Positions 41,971 through 51,774 are shown, counted from the first letter of the stretch. The stretch: DNA of 64,000 bases from Prorocentrum cordatum (GCA_963575745.1 CAUYUJ010022046.1:62001-126000), one strand, 5' to 3'. Notes: generated by a model not told the origin, from the letters alone. Numbers and translations: made by a program.

Positions 41971-42092
41971 GGTACCCATACCGCTACCCTTCCTTGGTGT
42001 TCACCTTTTCTGGGCCGCCGGGGAGACCCCGCCACCGCCAGATTCGCTTAGTCATTCCGGGCAGAGAGCACCCGGGGAGTGCAGTGGGTCGG
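41971..42092 (+). mobile_element. Family S element
   Basis: GGTACCCATACCGCTACCCT to GGGGAGTGCAGTGGGTCGG. Confidence 0.6.
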
Positions 42093-42096
42093 CCAC

Positions 42097-42251
42097 GCAC
42101 AGAGGGAAGTAAGGGGAGGGGGGAGGCTTCTTAGAAGCACCCCTGCTGCGTAGAAGGCGCGGGCCCGATCTGTAGGTGTAAGGCCCGCGCCCTTTAAGAA
42201 GCAGCCTCCTTCTAAGAAGGCTTCCCCCCTCCCCCTACCTCCCTCTGCGCG
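42097..42251. mobile_element. Family W inverted-repeat element
   Basis: About 40-bp terminal inverted repeats: CGCACAGAGGGAAGTAAGGG on the left pairs with CCCCTACCTCCCTCTGCGCG on the right, each followed inward by GAGGCTTCTTAG / CTAAGAAGGCTTC. Confidence 0.8.
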
Positions 42252-42258
42252 CCGTCAA

Positions 42259-42490
42259 TCGATATCGCTATGTTTGCCTCCTTTCTCGTTGTTTGGGGGC
42301 GCAGTGGGAGGCCCGCGTCGCCACGTCTGGATTCGCTCCGAGGTTCTGACCAGAGTGCACCCGATATTGCTATCCTTGCCTCGTTTTCACTGTTTTGGGG
42401 TGCTGTTCGAGGCCCTCGTCGCCACGGCTGGATTCGCCTCAAGATTCTGGTCAGAGCGCACCCCTGGAGGGGTCTGGGGAGCAGCGGTCG
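42259..42490 (+). repeat. Two family S-like units in tandem
   Basis: CGATATCGCTATGTTTGCCT and CGATATTGCTATCCTTGCCT begin two units, each with GTCGCCACG(T/G)CTGGATTCGC and AGAGTGCACCC/AGAGCGCACCC. Confidence 0.6.
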
Positions 42491-42676
42491 ATAACTATCC
42501 GTATGTCCGTGGCTTGCCCCAGGCGCCGTGCCTCTCCGACTACCTCAGCCTGGAGGCGAGGGGCTCGTGCTCGAGCCTGCCCGCTGCCGCTCCCGAGCGG
42601 CCGTCCCTGTCGCGCTCTGCCAGCAGCAGCCTGCAGGCCAGGAGAGAGACAGACACCACCGCCACCGAGAAGAGCA

Positions 42677-43009
42677 GGGAAGCTAACAATGACATGAACG
42701 TGAAAACTCGAAGGTCCGCGCGGGTTTCTCGGATCCGCGCTGGGCCGCCCTGGCGGCGCCCCCGGCGCCGCCCCTGGCGCGCCCCGCGCGCCAGGGAAGG
42801 GGGTCCAGCGCGGAGCCAAGAACTCCGCGCGGACCTCCGCTTGGCATCGCTCGGACGTGTGCATTTTTCCTTCGGCGAGGACCGTCGAGGAGCATTCTTG
42901 ATCATCCTGCGAAAAAACCACGCACGAAACCGAAAAAAGCACAGGGAATGGACGTCCGAGCGATGGCGAGTCCGTGCTCTGACATTCATGTAGTGTTTCG
43001 TTCCCCTGG
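42677..43009. mobile_element. Family G foldback with family B inserted
   Basis: GGGAAGCTAACAATGACATG ... AAGGTCCGCGCGGG at the left; right arm GCGCGGACCTCCGC, then family B (42,842-42,968), then GACATTCATGTAGTGTTTCG with TTCCCC. Confidence 0.75.
42842..42968. mobile_element. Family B element nested in family G
   Basis: TGGCATCGCTCGGACGTGTG to GGACGTCCGAGCGATGGC. It splits the right arm of the foldback. Confidence 0.85.
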
Positions 43010-43014
43010 AGAGC

Positions 43015-43155
43015 CCGTCGGGGGGGGGGGATCCGCCCCTGGCTGTGGCGCGCCCGAGCGTCGTCCAGCACTGCGTGGTGCTCGGGCGTGCCACCGCCCA
43101 GGGGTCGGCCCCTCCCCCCCCTCGACGGATTCTCGGTGGCGGTGGTCTCCCCGAC
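43015..43155. repeat. Family Z hairpin, copy 1
   Basis: GGCGCGCCCGAGC...GCTCGGGCGTGCC forms an inner stem; the right end CTCGGTGGCGGTGGTC matches the copy at 44,046-44,160, which has both ends. Confidence 0.55.
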
Positions 43156-43345
43156 GTGCGCTGCTCAGATGCTTTCGGCACGGGGGCCTCAGATGTCCAA
43201 CCCTTTCCATGGGGCCCGTGCTCCACCGCGCGTGGCTTCTTGCTTGCTCCAGGGCCCTCGGGGGCCGAAGCACGGCCCCGAGCCGCCCGCCCCGAGTTTT
43301 GTCCGGGCGCGACCCTGCCTGGGTGTGTGTCTCTCCTCCGAGCAG

Positions 43346-43523
43346 GGGGGCCAGCGCAAGCGCGCGGCCAGGGGTCTGGACCCGCTCATGTTCGGGTCCG
43401 CCGCGGGCCTCCCGCGCGGGCTCCGCGCGGCCGCGGCCCCTGCGGGCGGGGCGCTGGCCGGGTGCCTGTCGCTGTACCAGGAGGTGTGCGAGAGAGTGTA
43501 CGACAGCCTGCAGCATCTCGAAG
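43346..43523 (+). CDS. Candidate internal exon with canonical sites
   Basis: Acceptor GTGTCTCTCCTCCGAGCAG, donor CTCGAAG/GTGAAA. The 178 bases read GGQRKRAARGLDPLMFGSAA, then GLPRGLRAAAAPAGGALAGC, then LSLYQEVCERVYDSLQHLE plus one base. The last segment has a clear amphipathic helix pattern. Phase 0 to 1. A family C element begins 18 bases after the donor. No family recognised. Confidence 0.6.
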
Positions 43524-43541
43524 GTGAAACACCTGCATAAG

Positions 43542-43762
43542 TCAAGCAGTGGCGAAGCGTCCTGGCGTGCCTAGAGGCCTGCCAAAACAATGTTTTAAGG
43601 ACCCTTTGTGGGTTGCACGACATGTTCTTAGAACATGTTTGGCTGGGACTTTCTTGTTTGGACGCATCGGTTGTATGTTCTAAGAGCATTGGTTTGGTTT
43701 GGGTTCGAAGAACATGTCGTGGTAGGCCTATAGGGATGCCCAGACGGTCGGTCCCTGCTCAA
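43542..43762 (+). mobile_element. Family C element with ATAAG duplication
   Basis: TCAAGCAGTGGCGAAGCGTC to GACGGTCGGTCCCTGCTCAA, flanked by ATAAG (43,537-43,541 and 43,763-43,767). Confidence 0.9.
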
Positions 43763-44045
43763 ATAAGCATCATCAAATGTTCGAAGGTTTGCGTGGACCT
43801 TGGTGCGAAGGGTTCGCGTCGTGTCGGCCAGCGGCGACCCCACTGCCAGCGTTCAACGTGGAACGCCGCCAGCGACCCAGAATCGGTCCATGCTGAACGA
43901 CCAAACCCATCGGCCGATCACTCAAGGTTGAAGGATCCAGCGCAGTGTCAGAATACCAACGCCAGGGTTGGCACGACACGAACCTAGTGCATGTTTAGTT
44001 GTGTTGATTCGGGTTTTCCACCTTCCGGCACCCAGAGGAGAAATT

Positions 44046-44160
44046 CGCACCACCGCCACCGAGCACCCATCGAGGGGAGGGGAGGGGGGCCACCCCTCGG
44101 CGGCCGCGCGCCCGAGCAGCACTCACCCCCCCGATGGGGTCTCGTTGGCGGTGGTCCTTT
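44046..44160. repeat. Family Z hairpin, copy 2
   Basis: ACCACCGCCACCGAGCACCC at the left pairs with GATGGGGTCTCGTTGGCGGT at the right. Just downstream (44,219-44,268) CCGGCCAG/CTCC...GGCAGC/GTGTATG could bound a very short exon, which I do not call. Confidence 0.55.
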
Positions 44161-44689
44161 GCTGCTCCTCTGGAGCATCACCCCGCCCTCGTGGCCGGCC
44201 GCGCGCCCGACCCGGCCAGCTCCAGCGCCGCCGCCGCGCCGCCGCGCAGGAAGCAGGGGCAGCGTGTATGGGGGAGAGGCTCAGGAGGGTATCCACTCGA
44301 CCTCATATCGCCCGTTGGCCCATGGATCTCCGAGGGGGGGCCGCCTGCAGTCGACCCGCGCAATGAGGACGCACGATACGGATGCGAGGGCTTCGGTATG
44401 CCACGTCGACCATTCGCGCGCGGGGAGGGGCCAGCGAAAGCGGCCAAGCATGGGCCGAAGGGGAAGGATGCCAGGGTAACCCTGGAAAGTTGCTCATCCT
44501 TACTGTGCGGGTTGACTGTAGCCCACCCCGCTCAGGAGCGTACGGATTCGCTGTCGGGGGCCTATCGCTCCTCTACCGGCGGCGCGTCGCCGACTTCAGG
44601 TCGATGTTTCCCCGCTGAGCTGGGCCCTCCCGGATGGCGTTGTCCCGAGAATTCGAACGGGGAGATTTCCTTGTCCTGTGTCAGGGGGG

Positions 44690-44930
44690 AATTCAGAGCC
44701 CCGAATCATCACGGGTAACTCGGGTCAGGGTTAACTCGGGTTCGTGTTTCGGGAGTCCAAACCCGAGTTACCCCGGACCCGAGTTACCCCGGATAATTCG
44801 GGCGTCCAGAGCCCCACATCATCAGGGGTAACTTGGGTCAGGGCTAACTCGGGTTCCTTTTCCAGGAATCCAAACCCGAGTTACCCCGGACCCGAGTTAC
44901 CCCAGATACCTCGGGCGCCCAAGGAATTGC
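44690..44930. repeat. Tandem pair of palindromes
   Basis: Each about 110-base unit has GTAACTCGGGTCAGGGTTAA followed by CTCGGGTT and the complement AACCCGAGTTACCCCGGACC. The unit occurs twice in a row (about 44,713 and 44,826). Confidence 0.8.
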
Positions 44931-44956
44931 GGGCAACATTTTTTTATTAATTCATT

Positions 44957-45125
44957 GCCAGTGCGTCTTGGACTTTCTTGGAAGGGGCGCCGCAAGGCCG
45001 AGGCGCACCTGATATGGATAAGCATCTAGCCGTTTGGGGCCAGATTTTTATCCATATCCAGTGCACCTCATGTTTCTGGGGAAGAGAGCCCGAAACTCCA
45101 AGACGCACTAGATATGGACATAGAC
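44957..45125. repeat. Nested double hairpin
   Basis: Outer stem CCAGTGCGTCTTGGA / TCCAAGACGCACTAG, inner stem GGCGCACCTGATATGGATAA / TTATCCATATCCAGTGCACC. Confidence 0.75.
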
Positions 45126-45301
45126 ATTGCCCGCAGTAATAGCGGTCGCAGCGGTAAAGGATGAATGAGATTTCTCCCTCGGTAGTGAGACCTCCGCCCG
45201 GCGCCCGCACAGGGGCAGCCAAAAAGCCTCGCCCCCGCGGCAGCAGTCATGCAGCGGACGCACGGGAACGCTAGGGGAAGGGAGGTGGCGACCGTCCAGG
45301 C

Positions 45302-45452
45302 TTAAGTCGGGCATGTCCCCATACAGGAGGAGTATTCAGAAATAGTCCAAACGTAGCCTTGGGATGATTTGTTGAGCATTGTTGGGCTATGTTTGAGCAT
45401 GTTTGGACTCTTTTTCATTTGTCGTCCGGAATCCGCCTGTAGAGTCCAGGCG
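45302..45452 (+). mobile_element. Family A element, damaged right end
   Basis: TTAAGTCGGGCATGTCCCCA to ATCCGCCTGTAGAGTCC. The terminal CATGCCCGAC is missing. Confidence 0.65.
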
Positions 45453-45710
45453 GACGCTTGGCCGCTCAAACATGTGCCATTCGTGACCCAACAATATTCA
45501 CATAAGTCTTGAACCCACATTACGGTTGGCGTCATAAAGGGTAGCGCGGTGTGTGGCGCCGTCGGCACTTGGTGCACGCTGTCCCACGCCTTGGGGATGG
45601 CGTGCACGGAGGAAGCATCTGCCAGGGAGATGACGTGCACTGAGGGGGCCCTTTGCAGGGGGGTCGCCTCACAGAGACAGCGTTCACAGAGAGAGCTTCA
45701 TTTCAGAGTT

Positions 45711-45866
45711 CATTCGGGCATGTCCCTTCACAGGAGGAATATCCAAAAATAGTCCACAAGTAGTCTGGGGACGATTGTCTTAGTATCTTTTACTACTTGT
45801 GAGTACTTTTGTCTGTAGTTGCTTTTTCTACCAAACTCCCCCTGTAGGAGGACACGCCCGACCTAA
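45711..45866 (+). mobile_element. Family A element
   Basis: CATTCGGGCATGTCCCTTCA to GTAGGAGGACACGCCCGACC with TAA. Confidence 0.7.
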
Positions 45867-45906
45867 CTGTGGATGCCAGGAGCATCGCACTCGGTACCCT
45901 TTTTCC

Positions 45907-46035
45907 TGGCATCGCTCGGACGTGTGCATTTCTTCCTCGGCGAGAACCATCGAGGACCATCCTGGACCATCGAGCAAAGAAAACACGCACGAAACCGAAA
46001 TGGATGCACGCGAAATGGATGTCCGAGCGATGGCA
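45907..46035. mobile_element. Family B element, copy 5
   Basis: TGGCATCGCTCGGACGTGTG to GGATGTCCGAGCGATGGCA. It ends 18 bases before an exon acceptor. Confidence 0.85.
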
Positions 46036-46053
46036 AGTTCTGGGTTTCCCCAG

Positions 46054-46212
46054 CATCGCCCCCCCCCCCCGAGGAAGGCCGACCCGTACCTGCAGGACCT
46101 CGCCGCGTGGTGCCGCGCCGCCCCCGGGCCCGCCGCCGGAGGCGGAGAGGGCACCGGGGGCGCGGGCCGCGGGGCCGCGGCGGAGCTGTGCCGGCGGCGG
46201 CGCCGCAGGAGA
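46054..46212 (+). CDS. Candidate exon between families B and U
   Basis: CTGGGTTTCCCCAG acceptor. The frame reads HRPPPPRKADPYLQDLAAWC, then RAAPGPAAGGGEGTGGAGRG, then AAAELCRRRRRR. PYLQDLAAWC is non-repetitive and convincing. It ends at GAGAGTCGACTAG, the family U left edge, where AGA/GTCGAC is one donor possibility. An alternative acceptor is CCCCCGAG at 46,073. Confidence 0.5.
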
Positions 46213-46557
46213 GTCGACTAGACGGAAGAGTGACCCTTCGCCGTCCTCCTCCTCCTCCTCCTCCTCCACCTCCACCTCCACCTCCACCTCCTCTTCGCCG
46301 TCCTCCTCCTCCTCCTCCTCCTCCTCCGAGTCCTCCCCCTCCTCCTCCTCCTCCTCCTCCTCCTCCTCCTCCTCTCCTCGCCGCAGGAGAGTCGACTAGA
46401 AGTAAGAGTGACCCTTCGCCGGAGTGACTTTTGGTGCGGGCACAGATGGGTCCCCAGATGGTTGAACACGAAGCAGCAGCAGCTGCTTGCGCGCCCAGGT
46501 TTCGTCCCCCCGCGGCCCCCCAGAAAGTCGCGCACCAAAGGTCACTCTTACCCAATC
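46213..46557 (+). mobile_element. Family U element with duplicated left end and TCC insert
   Basis: CGCCGCAGGAGAGTCGACTA and AAGAGTGACCCTTCGCCG occur twice (46,201-46,240 and 46,379-46,425), separated by a TCC/CCACCT array. After the second copy the U interior continues to AAAGGTCACTCTTACCC. The right outer end is missing. GAGAG before each CGACTAGA may be the target duplication. Confidence 0.65.
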
Positions 46558-47040
46558 TTCTATTCTTTTTCCTTCGAGATTCGCACGATCGCCAGATGGT
46601 TTGCTTGCGCGCCCAGGTTTCGTTGGAATGGCCGAAGCTCGGAGACCTCGGGGATCGGGGGCGAGAGATCGCCTGCACGCGCGCTCCGGCTGGGGCGGGG
46701 CGTCCAGAGCCGACGGGCTGCGCCGTCGGGGCGTGGTGGCCTCCTGGTGGCCACCTCGCCCCGGCGCCGCCAGCTCGGGCCTCTGGACCAGAGGCCCGAG
46801 CTGGCGGCGCCGGGGCGCACTCGCCCGTGGTCACGACACCAAGCGGCGAGGACGGGCGCGGCCCCGCGTCAGGGGTATTTTGGGGGCCCCCAAGCGGTGG
46901 GTTCGGGAGCTCGGACATGTCGGTGCGATCGAAATGGTTCGGTCGCCAGCGATTCCACCCTCAGCGCCGAGTTGAGTCTGACTAGCGCCGATTGGGCGTC
47001 GATCACCGTCGATTGGCGTTGATTGGCGTCGATTGCCGTC
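46558..47040. repeat. Internal U duplication, hairpin and GATTGGCGTC repeats
   Basis: GCTTGCGCGCCCAGGTTTCG recurs at 46,600. A perfect hairpin of GCGCCGCCAGCTCGGGCCTCTGG (shown in part) lies near 46,766-46,815. GTCGATTGGCGTTGATTGGC lies at 46,998-47,030. Confidence 0.6.
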
Positions 47041-47540
47041 CGGCAACCAGATGGTAGGGGGGGTTCCCATGACTTGCCACTGAAAAGTGGGTACGGAAAG
47101 AACTGGCACGAAGACCGACAGCAGGTCATGCTTATTTTGAACGGGACTCAATGTCGGTGTCGCCGCGGACGCTGTCCATTTGAGGAAGAAGCCGCGGGCG
47201 AGCTCGGGGAAACAATCACCCTAACAAAACACCCTGTCGATTGGAGCACAGCACTGGTCCTGGCAAGCAGGAAGGGGAGGGCAAGGTTCGAGGCTTCTGG
47301 GTTCGAGAAGGTTTTGTTTCTTCTCTCGATCTCCTGTGGCCGTTTTCGCGCTCTAGGATCGTCGTTGGTGGATAACGCACGACCTGCGGTACGGCATTCA
47401 CTGTTGCATCAGAAGCGTACGCGGGAGTTGAGTTCTGGCAAAACGAAAAACCAGAATAGCGGTAGGGTGCGCCATCTTTTCGAAGCGTCGCTCACGGGAG
47501 TGGAGTTTTGGCAACACAGACAGCAGGGCATGTAGAAGGC
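47041..47540 (+). other. Non-repetitive open frame, possible family T protein remnant
   Basis: An open + frame to 47,535 contains NWHEDRQQVMLILNGTQCRC and RRGRCPF. The nucleotide sequence around it matches family T in part. It lacks a credible start or splice sites. It may be a remnant of an autonomous element carrying a Cys-rich motif. Confidence 0.3.
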
Positions 47541-47692
47541 GTAGGGGCCAGATCACGATTCCTGCATCGATTGTGAGGAGGTCTCTGGCGAAACGGCTGC
47601 CAGGCTGGGCGCGCTAGGGCGACCCGTCCCCACGGTGGGACTCTGTTGTGGTCCCTCGCTTATGTTTACTCGAACCCTCTCACGAAACGCTA

Positions 47693-47869
47693 CAGTCGAG
47701 GCGTTGACCTTGAGGAACCCTAAATGAGGAACGAAGCCCCTATTCTCCATAAGTTGAACTTCGATTTCGTATCGAAAACCTAGGAAAATCCAAGGCAAGC
47801 TGCGAAACACTTTTAAGGAACACGGAGCCCCTCTCAACGAAAAGGGTTCCTTCTTCAGGGCCCCGACTG
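47693..47869. mobile_element. Family H element, inverted copy
   Basis: CAGTCGAGGCGTTGACC to TTCAGGGCCCCGACTG, flanked by TA. The interior is the reverse complement of 10,839-11,014. Confidence 0.85.
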
Positions 47870-47879
47870 TATTAGCGGA

Positions 47880-48340
47880 GAAGTCGGCGTGGACACAAGT
47901 GGTCAGAGTTTCGAACGGATTTATCGGATTTGCGCCAGGGTCCCCTGGCGTTAACGTTGGCTTTGGGGGTTTCTCCGCGGCCCACCTGATTCACGGGTCT
48001 GCGTGACTCTGGTTCGACTCTGGTTCGATTCAAGTTCGTCTCAACTTCGACTCAAGTTCGACTCAAGTTCGAGTCAAGGGCGACTCAATGTCGACTCAGG
48101 CCGACGGACGTTCGACGCAGCAGGAAGGTCCCGAGAACCACCATGTAAGCAGGGGCGCCTCTGGCGCCGTCCCTGCCGCGCTCCGCGCGGATATTCAGTC
48201 GGCGACGGGAAAAAAGGGTCCACCTGCGCCGACTGGCGCGTAAGTGCCGCGCCAGCGGCACGCGTAAGCCGCCACGTAAGGGCGCTGTATCATCTCGCGT
48301 AATGCAAGTTTTTACCGTCGCCTGCGTGGAGAGTTGATGC
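47880..48340. other. Unassigned, with TTCGACTC repeats and a G-like stem
   Basis: 48,003-48,110 has repeated TTCGACTCAAG. 48,155-48,200 (GGGGCGCCTCTGGCGCCGTC) resembles the family G loop. Confidence 0.5.
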
Positions 48341-48349
48341 CTGCTTGTC

Positions 48350-48480
48350 TCTATCCTGCTCCTCTGCAGCAAGGGCTGCAGAAAAAGGAGGCCATTAGGG
48401 CCCCTCTAAAGGGGCACTTAGGGCCCCTCGAGGGACCCTTCAGGGCCCAAAAGGGGATCTTGGGGGCCCGACAAGGGCTC
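48350..48480. repeat. AGGGCCCCT short repeats
   Basis: Repeated TAGGGCCCCTCTAAAGGGGC-type units of about 17 bp. Confidence 0.6.
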
Positions 48481-48817
48481 CTTTCTTTCTCCCCTCAGTT
48501 ATCGCTCCCCCTTTTTACTTGTGGCTACGCGGTATCACCTACAAGAGAGATGATAACCCAACGACTTTTGGGAAGGCGAACTGGGATGTTGCTTGCCCTC
48601 CAGCCTTGGCCTTAGACTCTACGGAAGCACGCTCGATGATATAAGTCTGCCCCAAAGTTATATCCTAGGCCAGGCCTGCCACTCGGACAATTCTGCTTGA
48701 CACGCCCGAAGTTCCCGTCATTCGCTCCCCCCGCCCTTCGCGCCCAGACGCTCCGCGCGGGCATGACGTGGAGAGCCGCTTCCCGTGCGACTTAAAACAT
48801 GTGTGACCCCCCCCCTG

Positions 48818-48948
48818 CTCCTCCTCCTCCTCCCTCCTCCTCCTCCTCTCCCCCTCCTCCTCTTCCTCCTCCTCCTCCTCCTCCTCCTCCTCCTCCTTCT
48901 CCTCCTCCTCCCCCTCCTCCCCCTCCTCCTCCTCCTCCCCCTCCTCGA
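48818..48948. repeat. CTC array upstream of the terminal exon
   Basis: About 130 bases of CTC/TCC triplets running directly into CTCCTCGACAG. Confidence 0.95.
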
Positions 48949-48951
48949 CAG

Positions 48952-49096
48952 GAGCGGCCCCCTCGCCTTCGACCCTTCCACGGCCGCCTGCGGGGACTTC
49001 CTGGGCCCTCGCGCTGAGCGGGCCCTCTGCGAGCACTACGGCGTGGAGGCGCCCCGGCGGCGCCTGGACCCGCCCGCGCCGCGGCGGCGCCGCTGA
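48952..49096 (+). CDS. Candidate terminal exon with stop codon
   Basis: Acceptor CTCCTCGACAG at 48,951. One codon-completing base, then SGPLAFDPSTAACGDFLGPR, AERALCEHYGVEAPRRRLDP and PAPRRRR before TGA at 49,094-49,096. The first two segments are non-repetitive and convincing, and the end is basic. It requires a phase-2 predecessor. This is the only + strand block here that ends naturally at a stop soon after a strong acceptor, so I take it as a gene 3-prime end. A palindromic family W element starts 16 bases after the stop. Confidence 0.6.
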
Positions 49097-49111
49097 CGCG
49101 CGAATGTTGGC

Positions 49112-49271
49112 GGCGCGCAAAAGGAGGGGGGGGAAGGGGGGAGGGCTTCTTAGATGCAGGCTGCTTCCTAGGAGGCGCCAGCCTCACGTCTATAGAGAAG
49201 GCCCGCGCCTTCTGAGAAGCAGGGGTGCTCCTAAGAAGCCCTCCCCCCTCCCCCCACCCCCCTCTGCGCGT
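49112..49271. mobile_element. Family W inverted-repeat element after the stop codon
   Basis: GGGGGAGGGCTTCTTAG ... CTAAGAAGCCCTCCCCCC stems and ends CGCGCAAAAGGAGGGGG / CCCCCTCTGCGCG, about 40 bp of imperfect terminal repeats. Confidence 0.8.
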
Positions 49272-49345
49272 GGCTGCGAGTGGGCGCCCGGCGCGGCGGG
49301 GCGGCGCTGGCGGGTCTCGGGGCCAGCGGCGCAGTGGACCCCGAG

Positions 49346-49705
49346 ATTCAGAGGGGGAAGAGGTGCCCATGCAGCTACCCTTCTGTCGGGCCTGTCCCCC
49401 TACAGGGGGATTTTCGACGAGAATTAAAGAAAACAAGCAATACCCCAAACAGGCAAACAAATACTCAAAAAATAGTCCCCTGACTATTTTTGGATCATTT
49501 GTTGATTATCTTTTGGGTATGTTTTATTTTTATGTCGCAAATCCCCCTGTAGGGAGACAGGCCCGACTTAAAGCTACCCTTGGCCCGTGTTCCCCCTGTT
49601 TCGGCCTCCAGGGAGGCCCTGGTCGCCAGCGCTGGGTTCGCCTCGGACTCCAGGTCAGAACGCGCCCCGAGAGAGGGCCGTGGAGTACAGTGGGGGCGCG
49701 CATCA
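49346..49705 (+). mobile_element. Family S element split by family A
   Basis: GAGGTGCCCATGCAGCTACC then element A, then CTACCCTTGGCCCGTG, GGAGGCCCTGGTCGCCAGCG and GAACGCGCCCCGAGAGAGGG. Confidence 0.7.
49381..49571 (+). mobile_element. Family A element with AGCTACCC duplication
   Basis: TTCTGTCGGGCCTGTCCCCC to GGGAGACAGGCCCGACTTAA, flanked by perfect AGCTACCC (49,373-49,380 and 49,572-49,579). Confidence 0.9.
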
Positions 49706-50029
49706 AGAAGCCATCTCCTTTTCGTGAGGGTTCCGCGGGTTTCTTCGCTCCGCGCGCTGCACGGTGACTTCCCGCGGCCATCAAAGAAGCTGCTGCGTTC
49801 AGAGTGCTCCAGAGTTCCCCTTCGGTGCACCTCGCGCGCGAGTTTTCAGGCTCGGGTTTCTTTACAGGGTGTCTTTCGGCCGCGCACGCACTGTAGCGGT
49901 ATGGGCACCTCCCGGGTTCCCCAAGAAGTCGCCCATTTCCAGACCCCGGGAGCCACCACGTGATCGAAGCTGGCTCGAAGCGTGCAGCAGGGCTCTGGTG
50001 TTTTTTGTTGGGGCGATTTGTTTCGTTGT

Positions 50030-50190
50030 CGGGGGTGGACAGAAACCCCAACAGTGACACGTCGATTAGTGAATTGTCCGTTTTCGGTTCTGGAGAGGGC
50101 GCCGTGGCCGTCATTTTCCAGGCTTGCGCCCGCCAGGTTTGGACCCGAGGTCGTTTTCACTAAACCACGTTTTACCAAAGGGAGGTCTGT
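50030..50190. mobile_element. Element J, copy 2
   Basis: ACACGTCGATTAGTGAATTG, GTCCGTTTTCGGTTCTGGAG and GTCGTTTTCACTAAACCACG match the copy nested at 14,005. Confidence 0.6.
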
Positions 50191-50269
50191 CCATCCCCGA
50201 GTTTGATCAGTTTGGTGACCTGTTGGTGACTTGTGGTGCCTCTTCGGCGATGCTTTGGCGAGTCGGATC

Positions 50270-50358
50270 TCAGGGGACGTGCGCGGCGACCTCGAGGGAG
50301 AGGGGCGGCGAGCGCCGTCCGCCAGTACTGAGCCAGCGGCGAGCAGGCAGCGACAAAC
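50270..50358 (+). CDS. Weak candidate exon
   Basis: GAGTCGGATCTCAG acceptor-like site; frame GDVRGDLEGEGRRAPSASTE then PAASRQRQTRG. A donor is not clear. Could belong to the gene downstream of 49,096. Confidence 0.25.
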
Positions 50359-50443
50359 ACGGGGATGGGGGGGGGCTGGAGGATGGGTGCGGCCGGCCAT
50401 GAGGGAGGGGGGAGCCTGCAGCGAGGGCGGCCCTAGATTGCTG

Positions 50444-50534
50444 GAGCGAAGAATGACATGACCACACAAACCTACAAACCTGGATGTCCGCGCGGACCTC
50501 CCAGTTTTTATGTAAGTATCAGCATTCGTTCCCC
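50444..50534. mobile_element. Short family G-like foldback
   Basis: Outer arms GAATGACATGACC / GCATTCGTTCCCC and centre TGTCCGCGCGGACCTCCCAG. The long loop of other G copies is absent. Confidence 0.6.
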
Positions 50535-50939
50535 TACACACCTCCCTCTTCACCTCACTCTCCATGCCCACCTCCCCATGGGCACCTGCCATCGACGGGG
50601 GGACGGGGGATGGGTGTCCCAGAGCCAGGACCTCGAACCTCTGATTTGGGTGCGGAGCCCGTGGGCCTCTCCCTGGCTTCTCAAGACGGCCCCCAGACGG
50701 GGCTCAGAGAGCGCCAGAAAACTCGAGGAGGGCACGAGTAAGATGCAAGGGACCCCAAGGGTAGCGTCGACGCCGCCAAGACGACTTGAGGCAGCTTAAG
50801 ATTGTTGCCAAGAGGCCCCTGAAATGGGCTGGAGGGTCATGTCAAGACCCCTGGAAGGCCCCCGAGAGGGACAATGCATTGATTCTCCAAGGGTCTTTCG
50901 ATGATCTCAGGGCTTTTGTTTTCCCGCTACTCGGGCAAG

Positions 50940-51450
50940 AGGGCCTTGGACACTCCTCCGAGACAACCGCAACGGGCTGCAGGAGGATCCCAAGAGGCGC
51001 TCGCCCGAGACAGCCCAAGAGGGCCCCAAGACGCCCCCAGCGGGACTCCATGGGGAGCTCAGGACGGCCCCGGAGGGCCGCAAGACAGTCCAAGTGGGGC
51101 CTCGGAGGCCCTTTCGCAACCCAGGAGTCTCCCAACACAGCCAAGAGGAGCCCCGCTGTCATTTTTGCTGGAACCATCTTCCCCACCACCTCGGGGAACG
51201 AGACACTGCCTCTTGGGGCCTTTCGGGGCGCTCATGAGAGCCTCTTGGGGCCCACTTGGGCTGTCTTGGGCCCGTCTGGTCTCCTCATGGGGCTAGCTTG
51301 GATCATCTTCGGACCAGTTCGAGGCCTCAGATGTGAATGTTGCTTCTCGTAGGGGTTCCTTGGGGAGCTCCGATGGAACTTGGAGCGGGCCTGGGGCCAC
51401 CTTGGAGCCTCTTCGAAGCATGTTGGAGGCCTTCTTGAGCCATATGGCGC
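50940..51450. repeat. CCAAGAGGC minisatellite with strand switch
   Basis: CCAAGAGGGCCCCAAGACGC-type units up to about 51,140, then GCCTCTTGGGGCC-type units (reverse orientation) from 51,205. Confidence 0.7.
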
Positions 51451-51589
51451 TTTCTGGCATCACCTTGGAGGTAACCTTGTACTCTGTGAGGCCAGGTTGG
51501 TACCATCTTGGGCCACAAAGGACCCTCGAACCTCTCGCGGCCCTCCTTCCAGACCGAGGGGAGAAGAAGGGTTTTAGGAACTGGGCATC

Positions 51590-51774
51590 CAGTGGGGGCG
51601 CGTGCCGAGACACCAGCTGGATTTTGCCAGGGTGCCCTGGGTTTCTTGGATTTCGATGGGCCTCCAACAAGATCTTGACGATTCTCGATCGACAAATGTG
51701 GATTCTCACTGAACAAATCGCGAATTTCAGGGTTGGGTTTCTTGCGGAGGTTTCTTGTGGCCGAGCCCCCACTG
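51590..51774. mobile_element. Family I element, copy 1
   Basis: CAGTGGGGGCGCGTGCCGAG to GCCGAGCCCCCACTG, interior GTGCCCTGGGTTTCTTGGAT. Confidence 0.75.

Noticed and set aside
44219-44268. Possible 50-base exon
   Set aside because: AG and GT edges exist and the phase fits the 43,346-43,523 exon, but the sequence is only CGC/GCC repeats.
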